Source: Clostridium rectalis (GTDB lineage Bacteria; Bacillota; Clostridia; Clostridiales; Clostridiaceae). From it: DNA of 64,000 nt. A program made the translations under genes and the position numbers. Shown in pieces: positions 9,334 to 18,711 of this stretch (its first letter is position 1; every line of letters begins with the position of its first letter). The notes under the pieces were generated by a model, which saw nothing but the letters and a program-made list of their open reading frames with translations, made no database searches and was not told where the DNA came from. The DNA lies in contig NZ_UYZZ01000002.1 in assembly GCF_900626095.1 (NCBI RefSeq), positions 310,001 through 374,000 on the forward strand. Reading direction: 5' to 3'.

Positions 9334-10530
9334 TCATATTTTTTTATTAATAATGTGTTTATATAACTTTAGTGTGTTCTGTGCATTATGATTCCATGTA
9401 AACCCTTCTATTACAGTTTTTTTAGCATTTTTACCAATATCATCTGCAATGTGCTTATTTTTTAGTAAATTATCTATTACACATACTAAATCTTCCACAT
9501 TCTTTGGTTCTACTAAAAAACCATTTTCTCCATGTTTTATTACATCTTCTATACCCTCACCTTTTACTCCTATAACCGGTTTACCTTGAACCATTGCCTC
9601 TACATAAACCACTCCAAATCCTTCCTTCCAACTTGGTAAAGAAAAGATTTTACATTTGCTCATATACTCCATTGCCAGTTTATGTTCTAATTTACCTAAG
9701 AAAAATACATTCTTTTTTAGCCCATAGTCTTCTACAAGTTTACTTAAATTTATTCTTTCAACTCCATCTCCAATTATATGGTATTTCAAATTAGGATACT
9801 TTTTTACTAGCTTATATACAGCTTTTATATTTATATCTATTCCTTTTGTATTTATAAGATTAGAAACACTTAATATATCTATATCTGGGAAATCTTTTTC
9901 ACTTACTGTTTTCTCTGCTATAAGTTCATTTACATCCACTCCATTATTTATAACACTTATTTTTTCATAAAAAGGATACTCTTTAACAATATTTTTTAAT
10001 TTAGTACTTACTGTTATTATTTCATCTGTGCTCTTTAGTGCTTTAAAAACAGCATCCTTTGATGCTTCATTTTTATTTATGGTATTTTGAAAATCCTGTC
10101 CATGCACTGTAATGAAATGAGGTATATTTAATCTTTTATTTAATAACATACTACAATATCCATCCGGTAAAGCTACATGGGAATGTATAATATTGAAATC
10201 AAATTTTTCATGTAATTGAAACACTAAATTTTTCACACCTTTATACATTCTTTCCCCAGACTTTGAAAAAGAATAACCCTTAGGGAATTCCAAATATCTA
10301 GGATAATATACTTCTATTCCATCTATTATATCTTTAGATGGAATTTTAGAATACTTATACCATTTATTATTTATCTTATTTAAGGGGAACCCAGCCCAAG
10401 GTACTGGAGAAACAACCTTAACATTACACCCTAAAGAAACTAATTCCTTCACTTGTTTATGTACAAAGACCCCGGATATACTATTATAGGTTGATGGATA
10501 CATATGCGATAATATTAATACATTCATCAT
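9334..10530 (-). CDS. GT4 family glycosyltransferase
   Basis: A 398-residue GT-B enzyme. The N-terminus has the LSHMYPSTYNSISGVFVHKQVKEL pattern, followed by HSHVALPDGY and ITVHGQDF. The C-terminal donor domain carries SVSNLINTKGIDINIKA, YHIIGDGVER, FLGKLEHKLAMEYMS and the E-x7-E motif in SWKEGFGVVYVEAM. It adds a sugar to the repeat unit in the cytoplasm. Two adjacent ATG codons follow GGGGG. The second, at 10527, has the better spacing (7 nt). It is separated from the upstream GT2 gene by a 16-bp hairpin. The sugar is unknown. Confidence 0.88.
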   Translation of the reverse strand: MMNVLILSHMYPSTYNSISGVFVHKQVKELVSLGCNVKVVSPVPWAGFPLNKINNKWYKYSKIPSKDIIDGIEVYYPRYLEFPKGYSFSKSGERMYKGVKNLVFQLHEKFDFNIIHSHVALPDGYCSMLLNKRLNIPHFITVHGQDFQNTINKNEASKDAVFKALKSTDEIITVSTKLKNIVKEYPFYEKISVINNGVDVNELIAEKTVSEKDFPDIDILSVSNLINTKGIDINIKAVYKLVKKYPNLKYHIIGDGVERINLSKLVEDYGLKKNVFFLGKLEHKLAMEYMSKCKIFSLPSWKEGFGVVYVEAMVQGKPVIGVKGEGIEDVIKHGENGFLVEPKNVEDLVCVIDNLLKNKHIADDIGKNAKKTVIEGFTWNHNAQNTLKLYKHIINKKI

Positions 10531-10597
10531 AAAGCCCCCTTATACAGTGAATATTTGTTATAGTTATGAATTTACTATAGTTTCCAATTTATATATA

Positions 10598-10633
10598 GAT
10601 AAAATAACTAATAAACATATTAGTTATTTTATC
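10598..10633 (-). terminator. Long intergenic hairpin, possible terminator or RNA-processing site
   Basis: A perfect 16-bp stem (GATAAAATAACTAATA and its complement) closes a 4-nt loop between the GT2 gene (ends 10661) and the GT4 gene (starts 10530). There is no clean U-run after it on the minus strand, so partial termination or mRNA processing is as likely as full termination. Confidence 0.6.
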
Positions 10634-10660
10634 CATATATATTACTATAAAAGTTTATAT

Positions 10661-11695
10661 TTATCTTGATATTTTTTTATTATTTTCTATGGACTTTTTA
10701 GATTTAAAAATATAAAATACCAACAAACCTTGTAAAAAACCTATTCCATAACTAATATGTAATATAGGAAAAATTATTGGTATATACTTTAAAACACCCT
10801 TTTCTTTTTTACTAACTTTTAAAGAAAATATTAAATCTCCTAATACATAAGTTAAAACTTCTATACCCCATAAGATAAGAATAGGCTTAAAAAATAATCC
10901 TAATAATAATCCTAATATATTAGTTAATACAAAGGCCATAGGTACCAAATGCCTTATTGAAGCAGTTTTTCCATGCTTTTGCATAACTTTTACTTTCCAA
11001 AACCCATATTGATAATATTGTCTCCATAATTTTTTTAAAGAATCTCTACTATAATAATAAGATTTAATATTTGGAGAAAGTAATATCTTATATCCACTTT
11101 TAACTACTCTATAATTTATTTCATCATCTTGATTCCTAACAAGTTCTTCATCAAAATACCCTATCTTATCTAAAACACTTCTTCTGTATGCGCCAAATGC
11201 TACAGTATCTACAAAGGTTTCTTTTTTAGCATACCTAAACAAAGCATTGCCAACACCAAAAGGAGAGCTCATAGCTAAAGCTATAGATTTTCCTTTACTA
11301 GAACTATTTAAAGTTTCTATAGGGCCACCTACACAGCCTATGCTAGAATCTCTCATTAATAATTCTACATTATTTTTGATAAAATTTTTGTCAGCATATG
11401 CGTGAGCTCCAAATATAATAATTACATCTGCCTTACTTTTTCTTATACCTAGATTCATTCCTTTTGGAGCAGTTATACCTTCATTTAATACTAACTTTAT
11501 ATTTTTATAATTGTTCTCATATTTTTTTACTATCTCCTGTGTTCCATCTGTTGAAAAACCGTCACAAACCAAAATTTCATATAGCTCTTTAGGATAACTT
11601 TGATTAATAAAAGAATCTAGACATTCTTTTATGTATCCTACTTCATTTTTACATGGAATTACAACAGAAACTGTTGTAATATTTTTCTTATCCAT
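10661..11695 (-). CDS. GT2 family glycosyltransferase with C-terminal membrane segments
   Basis: About 344 residues from the preferred ATG at 11695. GGGTGGTG lies just upstream, and an in-frame ATG at 11710 is the alternative. The GT-A domain shows SVVIPCKNEVGYIKECLDSF, the DGFSTDGTQEI nucleotide-binding segment, GAHAYADKNF in place of the DxD loop, GAYRRSVLDKIGYFDEELVRNQDDEINYR and the LWRQYYQYGFWK helix. Two hydrophobic C-terminal segments (around 260-330) anchor it to the membrane. This architecture is typical of exopolysaccharide GT2 enzymes that use undecaprenyl-linked acceptors. The sugar is unknown. The stop is followed by the hairpin at 10598. Confidence 0.88.
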   Translation of the reverse strand: MDKKNITTVSVVIPCKNEVGYIKECLDSFINQSYPKELYEILVCDGFSTDGTQEIVKKYENNYKNIKLVLNEGITAPKGMNLGIRKSKADVIIIFGAHAYADKNFIKNNVELLMRDSSIGCVGGPIETLNSSSKGKSIALAMSSPFGVGNALFRYAKKETFVDTVAFGAYRRSVLDKIGYFDEELVRNQDDEINYRVVKSGYKILLSPNIKSYYYSRDSLKKLWRQYYQYGFWKVKVMQKHGKTASIRHLVPMAFVLTNILGLLLGLFFKPILILWGIEVLTYVLGDLIFSLKVSKKEKGVLKYIPIIFPILHISYGIGFLQGLLVFYIFKSKKSIENNKKISR

Positions 11696-11712
11696 AAATT
11701 CACCACCCATTA

Positions 11713-13137
11713 TTAAGCCTCTACTGAACCTTCATTGTTAATTTCCATTAATCCTAATACTAAAAATATTATAATTGTGCCAGTTATTACACCTTTATGA
11801 TTAAATTCATTACCAGTTAAAGTAGAAAAAATAAGATAGGTTATTAAAGATACAAATAAACTCCTATTTTTACTATAATCTTTAAAAGAAACCTTTATTC
11901 TATTAACCATAAGTAATATATAAATTAATAAAGAAATTAATCCAAATTCCACTCCTATTTGTAGTATTATATTATGAGCATGTTCCAACATATAGTGAGC
12001 CGCTTTTACTTTCCATCTTAAATCTTCTGGCATCATTAAATACCCTCTAGTTGCAAACTCCTTATAATACTCTGGAAAACTACTCATACCAACTCCAAAT
12101 GGATAATCTTTAATTATTCTAACATCCGTATAAATGGATTGAATTCTGGCTATAGATGATTCATTTTCTAAAAAACTAGATACATTGTTCCCTCTAGTTA
12201 ATATAAAAGACATAGCTGGCTTTATTAATATAGCTCCTATTACTACCATAACTATTACTAATTTCTTATATTTCTTACTTATTAGAATTAAAAATACTGC
12301 TATAAGCGCACTTAGCCAAGCTCCTCTAGTAAATGTTATTAATAATGCTGCAGTTTGTATACATAGAGAACTATAAAGAAATTTTTTTTCTGATTTACTA
12401 TTCTTATTATATAAAATATATTCCAGTACAAAAGGCAGAACAGTGACTAAAATTCCTGCAAATATGTTCACGTTATGATAACCAAATGTTAATAGCGCTC
12501 TATTCTTATTTATATTATGTAAGGATATACCATCCTTAAATATTTGTACAAAACCATATAAACAACTTAAATTAACACTTAAAATTATAGAATAGATTAT
12601 ATTTCTCATATCATTTTTATTAAACATAGTTATTATAATTAGCATAAACATAATAGGTGTAACTACACCTAGATATGTATCACTAATACTTTTCCAAAAA
12701 TAAACAGAATATGAATTAGAATTATAAACAAATATTATAAACAAAGACACTAATATATAAAATTTAAAGGTATTTTTATCACCAGTTTTTAATTTATATT
12801 TTATATTAGTAAATATGTTTTTAATGTTATATATAAAAACCGTAGTAATAAATATAGTTTCAAATGATATTTTAAATATAAAAAAATCAATTTGAACAAA
12901 TTTTCGTGCTGTAACAAAGAATGGTAGTGAAATCAAAAATAATAACACCGATTTTTTACCATCTTTAAATGATAAATATATTTCATTTAACAGTAAAAAA
13001 GTAGCACTAAATAACATAAAGACATCTTTTTTACTATTTCCATTAACGTTCAAAATAGCTACTATAAAAGATATCAAAAAACTACAGCCAAGTACCTTTT
13101 TATCGTAGTGTAAAATTTTTTGTAAGTAATATTTCAT
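11713..13137 (-). CDS. O-antigen ligase/polymerase family membrane protein (Wzy-like)
   Basis: This 474-residue protein has about eleven membrane segments, with the large loop between the last groups. The loop carries ESSIARIQSIYTDVRIIKDYPFGVGMSSFPEYY and then AAHYMLEHAHNIILQIGVEFGLI, whose HAHNxxLQ motif identifies the Wzy_C/WaaL family. It should act on the outer membrane face to polymerise or transfer the lipid-linked glycan. It starts at ATG after AAGGAG and runs directly into the GT2 gene. Together with the 8026 product it gives the locus two such enzymes. Confidence 0.83.
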   Translation of the reverse strand: MKYYLQKILHYDKKVLGCSFLISFIVAILNVNGNSKKDVFMLFSATFLLLNEIYLSFKDGKKSVLLFLISLPFFVTARKFVQIDFFIFKISFETIFITTVFIYNIKNIFTNIKYKLKTGDKNTFKFYILVSLFIIFVYNSNSYSVYFWKSISDTYLGVVTPIMFMLIIITMFNKNDMRNIIYSIILSVNLSCLYGFVQIFKDGISLHNINKNRALLTFGYHNVNIFAGILVTVLPFVLEYILYNKNSKSEKKFLYSSLCIQTAALLITFTRGAWLSALIAVFLILISKKYKKLVIVMVVIGAILIKPAMSFILTRGNNVSSFLENESSIARIQSIYTDVRIIKDYPFGVGMSSFPEYYKEFATRGYLMMPEDLRWKVKAAHYMLEHAHNIILQIGVEFGLISLLIYILLMVNRIKVSFKDYSKNRSLFVSLITYLIFSTLTGNEFNHKGVITGTIIIFLVLGLMEINNEGSVEA

Positions 13138-13159
13138 TTTTATTACTCCTTATTAAACT

Positions 13160-14494
13160 TTATTTTTTAAATGTATTTAGTTGTATTTTTCTATATTTAT
13201 TGGTTAAATCACAATATTCTTTATAGGAATAATTTAGTTCCTTTACAACTTCATCTATTGATTTATCCCCTTTAATGGCCTCTACAGAAAGTTTAACTGT
13301 TTTAGCCGAATCTCTAGAAATAAATATTGATGGATCTAATACCTCAGTTTTGAAATTTGAAACTTCATTGTATTCTTTATAAATATCATTTTTAACCTGG
13401 GTTTCATTTATAGTAGGAGATATTGCCATTCTAGTACTCAAAATCTCTCTATTAGCATCTTCTGATGTTAACCACTGTAGCACTTGCTTTACTGCTTTTT
13501 GCTCTCCTTTACTTTTTTCTAAAGTATTTTTATTTACACATAAAAAGTTGGAATTAGATAAATAGTATTGTCTATCTTTATCCCTGTCATTGAATTTAGG
13601 TAAATTACTTATACCAGTTTCAAAATTTAAAGGGATTATGTTTGAAAAATACCCTTTATCTTCAAATGTAGATATATGCATGGCTACATTCCCCTGATAA
13701 AAGTTTGTTCTTAAATCCTTCTTGCTTTTCTTGTCGAATTCATCATCTAATAATTTTTCATTGTAAAGTTTGTTATACACTTTAAGAATTTCCTTAGAGG
13801 AATCAAAATTATATACTCCATTTTCATAATCCCAAAAAGATGTGTATATTTTATCCAAATTAACACTTGGCTCTCCTATAGATTGTTTAAAATCTTCATA
13901 CTCTATAAGTGGAAATTGAAACGGTACTATATCTGGAAACTGTTTTTTTATCTTTCTACTATATTCTAATACTTCATTCCAATTTTTAGGTGGTTTATTT
14001 GGATCAAGTCCCGCTTTTTTAAATATATCTTTATTCCAAATAAACTTTACATTTTCTTCGTTTACCCTTACCCCAATAGGATTACCATTAAAATAAACAA
14101 AATCATCTGTTTTTAAACTGTCTATATCATCTAAAGTTTTTATGTAGTTATCTTTGATTAACTCAAAAAAACCATAAATCATTATATCTGGACCTTTTTC
14201 AGCCGCTAATGCAGTTTTTAATATATTATCATAATCCCTATTATCATATAAACTTAACATAATATAAATATTTTTATTATCTTCATTAAACTTTTGAATT
14301 TGATATTCTCTTGTATTTGATACCCTATCTTTAGGCAACCATACTCTAACTATAGTTTTATCCTTTAAAAACTCATAGTCATCATTACTAATTTCTTTTT
14401 TCCTTAAATCAAATCTATATAAAGCAGATAGTATAATTAAAACTAAGCAAATTACACTTATAAACTTTAAATACAAGTTTTTACGTTTATCCAT
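13160..14494 (-). CDS. Membrane-anchored extracellular solute-binding-like protein
   Basis: About 444 residues with one N-terminal hydrophobic segment (about 8-27) and no lipobox, so it is probably an uncleaved anchor with the rest outside. The body resembles family 1 ABC sugar-binding proteins: KGPDIMIYGFFELIK, LDPNKPPKNWNEVLEYSRKIKKQ, NFYQGNVAMHI, TGISNLPKF and SEDANREILSTRMAISPT. No permease or ATPase gene is near. It sits between the Wzy-like and epimerase genes, all in one direction. TTG at 14503 opens the frame, but AGGAG lies 9 nt before ATG at 14494. The fold is well supported. Its role in the glycan locus (glycan binding, sensing or chain handling) is open. Confidence 0.75.
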   Translation of the reverse strand: MDKRKNLYLKFISVICLVLIILSALYRFDLRKKEISNDDYEFLKDKTIVRVWLPKDRVSNTREYQIQKFNEDNKNIYIMLSLYDNRDYDNILKTALAAEKGPDIMIYGFFELIKDNYIKTLDDIDSLKTDDFVYFNGNPIGVRVNEENVKFIWNKDIFKKAGLDPNKPPKNWNEVLEYSRKIKKQFPDIVPFQFPLIEYEDFKQSIGEPSVNLDKIYTSFWDYENGVYNFDSSKEILKVYNKLYNEKLLDDEFDKKSKKDLRTNFYQGNVAMHISTFEDKGYFSNIIPLNFETGISNLPKFNDRDKDRQYYLSNSNFLCVNKNTLEKSKGEQKAVKQVLQWLTSEDANREILSTRMAISPTINETQVKNDIYKEYNEVSNFKTEVLDPSIFISRDSAKTVKLSVEAIKGDKSIDEVVKELNYSYKEYCDLTNKYRKIQLNTFKK

Positions 14495-14514
14495 AATATA
14501 CAACTCCTGTGTAT

Positions 14515-15576
14515 CTATTTAAAAATATTATTTATTGTATCTAAAACTTTATAGGAAGCCTTTCCACTACCAAAAATACTTTTTTGACTAATATTAGGTT
14601 GAAAATTTAATACAGAATTCAATATTTTACTTTTATCCGTTCCTACTACAACATTCCAACCATTTTGCACAGTTTCAACCCACTCTGTTTCATCTCTCAT
14701 TGTTATACAAGGTTTTTTCATGAAAAAAGCTTCTTTTTGAACACCACCACTATCTGTAACAATTTTTTCTGAATTCATCTCTAAACTTATCATATCTAAA
14801 TATCCTACGGGATTAATTAACTTTACATTTTTATTGAATTTTAACCCATAATTCTCTATGTACTTTTTAGTTCTAGGATGCAACGGTAAAACAACATCTT
14901 TATTACTTTCATTTAAAGCTTCTATAATATTTTTTAATCTATTTATATCATTAGTATTTTCTGCTCTATGTATAGTAGTCAATATATAGTTTTTGTTTTC
15001 CAAGGATAATTCTTTGACGATATGTGATTTTTCTTCCGCTAATTTCTTAAAATTAATTACAGCATCAAACATTACATCCCCTACATTGTAAACTCCTTTA
15101 GTTATACCCTCATTATGAAGATTGTTTTGTGCTGTAGCTGTAGGAACAAATAATAATTTAGATATGTGATCTGTAAGAATCCTATTTTGTTCTTCTGGCA
15201 TATTCATATTAAAACTTCTAAGTCCAGCCTCCACATGAGAAACAGGTATTAGTAATTTACTTGCGCACAAAGCCCCTGCTAACGTAGAATTTGTATCACC
15301 GTAAACCAATACCAAGTCTGGTTTTTCTTTTAAATATATCTTTTCTAGATCTATAAGCATTCTTCCTGTTTGTTCACCATGATTTCCAGATCCTATTTCT
15401 AAATTATAATCAGGCTTTGGTATTTGTAACTCTTCAAAAAAAACTTTAGACATATTTTCATCATAGTGTTGTCCTGTATGAACTAGTATTTCTTTATGTT
15501 CTTTTCTTATTACATTAGAAACCGCCGCTGCCTTTATAAACTGAGGTCGTGCACCAACTACAGTTAATATCTTCAT
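14515..15576 (-). CDS. wecB: UDP-N-acetylglucosamine 2-epimerase family (WecB/WbpI type)
   Basis: A 353-residue non-hydrolysing 2-epimerase with GARPQFIKAAAV, HTGQHYDENMSKVFFEEL, YGDTNSTLAGAL, HVEAGLRSFN, MPEEQNRILTDHIS, TIHRAENT, LPLHPRT and DSGGVQKEAFFMKKPCI. It converts a UDP-GlcNAc-type sugar to the manno form. The RSFN..MPEE.NR.LTD pattern is, as I know the family, closer to enzymes acting on uronic or capsule sugars (WbpI/WlbD) than to teichoic-acid MnaA. With the WbpA/B/E/D-type genes nearby, I infer that it makes UDP-ManNAc(3NAc)A. Plain UDP-ManNAc synthesis remains possible. It starts at ATG after GGAGGAG. Confidence 0.85.
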   Translation of the reverse strand: MKILTVVGARPQFIKAAAVSNVIRKEHKEILVHTGQHYDENMSKVFFEELQIPKPDYNLEIGSGNHGEQTGRMLIDLEKIYLKEKPDLVLVYGDTNSTLAGALCASKLLIPVSHVEAGLRSFNMNMPEEQNRILTDHISKLLFVPTATAQNNLHNEGITKGVYNVGDVMFDAVINFKKLAEEKSHIVKELSLENKNYILTTIHRAENTNDINRLKNIIEALNESNKDVVLPLHPRTKKYIENYGLKFNKNVKLINPVGYLDMISLEMNSEKIVTDSGGVQKEAFFMKKPCITMRDETEWVETVQNGWNVVVGTDKSKILNSVLNFQPNISQKSIFGSGKASYKVLDTINNIFK

Positions 15577-15607
15577 TAATTATCTCCTCCACAATTTTTA
15601 GAATTTA

Positions 15608-16714
15608 TTAATCATTTTCTAGCTCTTTGTATGCATTTATAAGTACTTTTCCTTCACTTTCCCATGAATACTTTTCTAAAACAAATTTTCTACCATTTTG
15701 ACCCAATTCTTTCATTAATTCTTTATCCTTCAATAATTTTTCTATTGTTTTAGCTATATCTTCAGGATTTTTAGGGTCTGTGCCTAAAAAACATCCCTTA
15801 AATACACTATTCCAATATTCAAAGTTAGACATTATCATAGGCAATTCACAGGCCATATACTCAAAAGGTTTATTAGGTAACGCTGTCACATGATTCTCAA
15901 CAGGCCAAAAATTAACTATTCCAATATCCGATTGCTTCATATAAGAGTAAGCCTGTTTTTGTGGTATTAATCCAAAATATTTTACATATTCCCATCCCTT
16001 TGATTTCATGCACTCTTCTTCATAATATTTATTTTCCCACTTTCCTAAAAGCCATAACTGGACTTCGCCCTTTAAAAATTCCAAAGCATCTATAATCTCT
16101 TTAATACCTCGTATTTTAGTTAATCCTCCTGCGTAAATTACAATAGGTTTTTCTTTCTCAACATCTACAGCTTTTATAGAATCTATATCTGAGATAATAG
16201 GAAAATTTCTAACTATTACAGTTTTATTTGTATTGAAATTTTTTGCAATTTCCTCTGAAACACATACTATTTTGTCAAATTTTTTTGATGATTTTTTTTC
16301 ATATCTATTAAACATATTAGATACTAGTTTCCTTACAAAATCATTTTTCAACCATTCTTTAGTTAATATTTGTTTAGGAACATCCTCATGTACATCATAT
16401 ATAACCTTTTTACCTAATTTCTTCAACTTTAATCCTACAGGTATTAACTCAGGATCATGAAAATGATATATATCCGCATTTATTTCTACTGCCCTTTTAA
16501 AAGCTATTTTTCTCTTTTTAAAAAACCTATAAAACCTACCATTTTCTTTCGGTAGATGAGCTATTTTTACCCCATCAGAAATTTCATCTTTATCATTAGC
16601 TATTAATAAATATATATCATAGCCGTTTTTTGCAATAGTCCTACATTCCTTATGATATATTCTAGTATCATAGGTAGGATGTGCTGTTGATATATGACAA
16701 ATTTTATTTTTCAT
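15608..16714 (-). CDS. GT4 family glycosyltransferase
   Basis: A 368-residue GT-B enzyme. The N-terminus has STAHPTYDTRIYHKECRTIAKNGYD and a YHFHDPELIPVGLKLKKLGKKVIYDVHEDVP segment. The C-terminal half has VYAGGLTKIRGIKEIIDAL, LWLLGKWENKYYEEEC, YFGLIPQKQAYSYMKQSDIGIVNF and NKPFEYMACELPMI as the donor-binding region. The YDxRI/HDP/HEDxP combination is typical of capsule and O-antigen GT4 enzymes. It starts at ATG after GAGGTAAT and lies between the acetyltransferase and epimerase genes, as expected for an enzyme that uses the sugar made by its neighbours. The exact donor is not proven. Confidence 0.87.
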   Translation of the reverse strand: MKNKICHISTAHPTYDTRIYHKECRTIAKNGYDIYLLIANDKDEISDGVKIAHLPKENGRFYRFFKKRKIAFKRAVEINADIYHFHDPELIPVGLKLKKLGKKVIYDVHEDVPKQILTKEWLKNDFVRKLVSNMFNRYEKKSSKKFDKIVCVSEEIAKNFNTNKTVIVRNFPIISDIDSIKAVDVEKEKPIVIYAGGLTKIRGIKEIIDALEFLKGEVQLWLLGKWENKYYEEECMKSKGWEYVKYFGLIPQKQAYSYMKQSDIGIVNFWPVENHVTALPNKPFEYMACELPMIMSNFEYWNSVFKGCFLGTDPKNPEDIAKTIEKLLKDKELMKELGQNGRKFVLEKYSWESEGKVLINAYKELEND

Positions 16715-16733
16715 TATTTATTACCTCACCAAA

Positions 16734-17480
16734 CTACTGATTTTCTAACAACTGATCTTTTGGTACATCTCTAAATTCTTTCGCTGGACTTCCTACAACT
16801 ATTTTACCCTTTTCTACATTTTTAGTTACCAAACTTCCTGCTGCTGCAAATCCATCTTCTTTTATTATTTTCCCAGGCAATATAACTGCACCTGCTCCTA
16901 TTCTTCCACCTTTTTTAACTGTTACACCTTTAAATTTCCCAAATCTCTCTTTAGAACGAGCTGCATAGTTATCATTTGATGTTACTACACAAGGAGCTAT
17001 AAACACATAGTCTTCTACTTCTGAGTATGCTGTTAAATAAACATTTGTTTGAATTTTACAATTAGAACCCACTTTACAAAAGTTTTCAATAGTGGCACCT
17101 TTTCCAATTATAGTTTTTTCCCCTATAACTACATTTTCTCTTACTACTGCCAAGTCAGCTATTAAAGTTTTATCCCCAATTTTACTTCCTGCATATATGA
17201 TTGTACCTGCTCCTACTAAGCACTCATTTGATATATAAGCAGCATCTAATTTATTTTCATCTTTAAAAATACTATTTACGGATCTCATAGGTTGCTTACC
17301 TATAACAGCATTATCATCAATTCTAACATTATCTCCTATTACTGTCCCATTATGTATTACTACGTTATTGGCAATTATGCAATTATCCCCTATAACAACA
17401 TCATCCTCTATGACAACAAATTTTCCAATTTGTACATTATTACCTAAATTTGATTTTGGTGATACAAAATTAATTTCCAT
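16734..17480 (-). CDS. Left-handed beta-helix N-acetyltransferase, WbpD/WlbB type
   Basis: 248 residues built mostly of hexapeptide repeats ([LIV]-G-x-x), for example VVIGDNCIIANNVVIHNGTVIG and IGEKTIIGKGATIENF. It ends with the acetyltransferase hallmark GAGAVILPGK and AAAGSLVTKNV. Enzymes of this type acetylate the 3-amino group of UDP-3-amino-GlcNAcA with acetyl-CoA. The repeats begin at residue 10. The protein is some 55 residues longer than the Bordetella and Pseudomonas enzymes as I recall them, so an extended helix or a different sugar is possible. It is placed directly between the Gfo/Idh gene and a GT4 gene and starts with ATG after AGGAGTG. Confidence 0.8.
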   Translation of the reverse strand: MEINFVSPKSNLGNNVQIGKFVVIEDDVVIGDNCIIANNVVIHNGTVIGDNVRIDDNAVIGKQPMRSVNSIFKDENKLDAAYISNECLVGAGTIIYAGSKIGDKTLIADLAVVRENVVIGEKTIIGKGATIENFCKVGSNCKIQTNVYLTAYSEVEDYVFIAPCVVTSNDNYAARSKERFGKFKGVTVKKGGRIGAGAVILPGKIIKEDGFAAAGSLVTKNVEKGKIVVGSPAKEFRDVPKDQLLENQ

Positions 17481-17509
17481 GCTTTCACTCCTATATCAAA
17501 TAAAATTTT

Positions 17510-17553
17510 AAAATTACCACCATAATATAATATCATATTTTGATGGTAATTTT
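17510..17553 (-). terminator. Intergenic hairpin between the oxidoreductase and acetyltransferase genes
   Basis: The 10-bp arms AAAATTACCA and TGGTAATTTT enclose an AT-rich loop. On the minus strand the stem is followed by a TTTTAAAATTTTATTT tract. It lies 26 bases after the stop of the oxidoreductase gene and could attenuate transcription into the acetyltransferase gene. Confidence 0.5.
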
Positions 17554-17578
17554 TAAAAACTAGTTTTTAATTAATAAA

Positions 17579-18685
17579 TTATTTATTTATCTTATCTACA
17601 TTTACCATTTCCATTGTTGAAAAATCTTCTAGCGGAAATTTAACTGGCTGACCAGTAAGCCTTGATTTATAAGCTGCAAGAATTATAGCCATTCCTTTTT
17701 TTCCTTCTTCTCCATTAATTAAAGGTTCTTCATTATTGTTTATAGCATTTATCATATCTTTAAATAAGTTTATATGTCCAAATCCATAAACTGTATCTGG
17801 ATCGGCTCCCTGATCTTTTAATATATCATCTTCGCTATCCTTGCCATCTTTAAATCTCCAAGTTTCAATCTTATTTACAGCAAGACCGCCTATTGATACA
17901 GCTCCAGTTTCGCCAAAAATACTTAAAGTTTCTTCAAGATTTTTGGGATATACACAAGCACTACCTTCTACTATTCCAATTGCACCATTTTTAAATCTTA
18001 TAACTACAGCACCAAAATCCTCTGCTTCTATATCTCTTAAGAAAGTATCACACTGAGCATAAACTGTATCTATTTCTCCTCCAAGCATCCATTGTAATAA
18101 GTCTATATTGTGTATACATTGATTCATTAATGTTCCACCATCAAGAGCCCATGTTCCCCTCCAAGGTGCCTGTTCATAATAACCCATATTTCTATTCCAA
18201 AGTATTCTTGCAGTTCCACTAACTAATCTTCCAAATCTATCTCCTTCTACTGCTCCTCTTAACTTTTGAATAGGTGCATTAAACCTATTTTGATGACTAA
18301 TACATAATTTTACATTATTATCTTCAGCACATTTAATCATGTTATCAGCATCTTTTATAGATAATGCCATAGGTTTTTCAACTATAGCATGTTTACCCTT
18401 ATTCATACAATAAATAGTTATTTCTGGATGATATCCACTTTCTGTAGCTATAGTTACAACGTCTATGTCCTCTTTATCTAACATTTCTTTATAATCGGTA
18501 TATACTCCAACATTTAATGGCTGACCCATTCTCTCAATGTATTCATTTTTTTTAGCTTCTGCCTTTTCCTTTTCTATGTCACAAGTAGCTGCTAATAAAA
18601 CTTCTTCTTTATTACCTACTAAGGCTTCCACATGTTTATATGAAATCCTTCCACAACCAATAATTGCAAATTTTAATTTTTTCAT
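17579..18685 (-). CDS. Gfo/Idh/MocA NAD-dependent sugar oxidoreductase, WbpB/WlbA type
   Basis: About 368 residues. An N-terminal Rossmann domain (FAIIGCGRISYKHVEAL) is followed by the EKP signature in HAIVEKPMALSIKDA and by ISHQNRFNAPIQKLR. The stretch YYEQAPWRGTWALDGGTLMNQCIHNIDLLQWMLGG is characteristic of the WlbA/WbpB branch, which oxidises C3 of UDP-GlcNAcA to a 3-keto sugar. GTG at 18694 opens the frame, but GAGGTG sits 6 nt before ATG at 18685, which I prefer. Its upstream neighbour is the matching 6-dehydrogenase. Family assignment is firm, and the substrate rests on motif and context. Confidence 0.86.
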   Translation of the reverse strand: MKKLKFAIIGCGRISYKHVEALVGNKEEVLLAATCDIEKEKAEAKKNEYIERMGQPLNVGVYTDYKEMLDKEDIDVVTIATESGYHPEITIYCMNKGKHAIVEKPMALSIKDADNMIKCAEDNNVKLCISHQNRFNAPIQKLRGAVEGDRFGRLVSGTARILWNRNMGYYEQAPWRGTWALDGGTLMNQCIHNIDLLQWMLGGEIDTVYAQCDTFLRDIEAEDFGAVVIRFKNGAIGIVEGSACVYPKNLEETLSIFGETGAVSIGGLAVNKIETWRFKDGKDSEDDILKDQGADPDTVYGFGHINLFKDMINAINNNEEPLINGEEGKKGMAIILAAYKSRLTGQPVKFPLEDFSTMEMVNVDKINK

Positions 18686-18711
18686 CAAAATCACCTCATA
18701 ATTTTATTATA

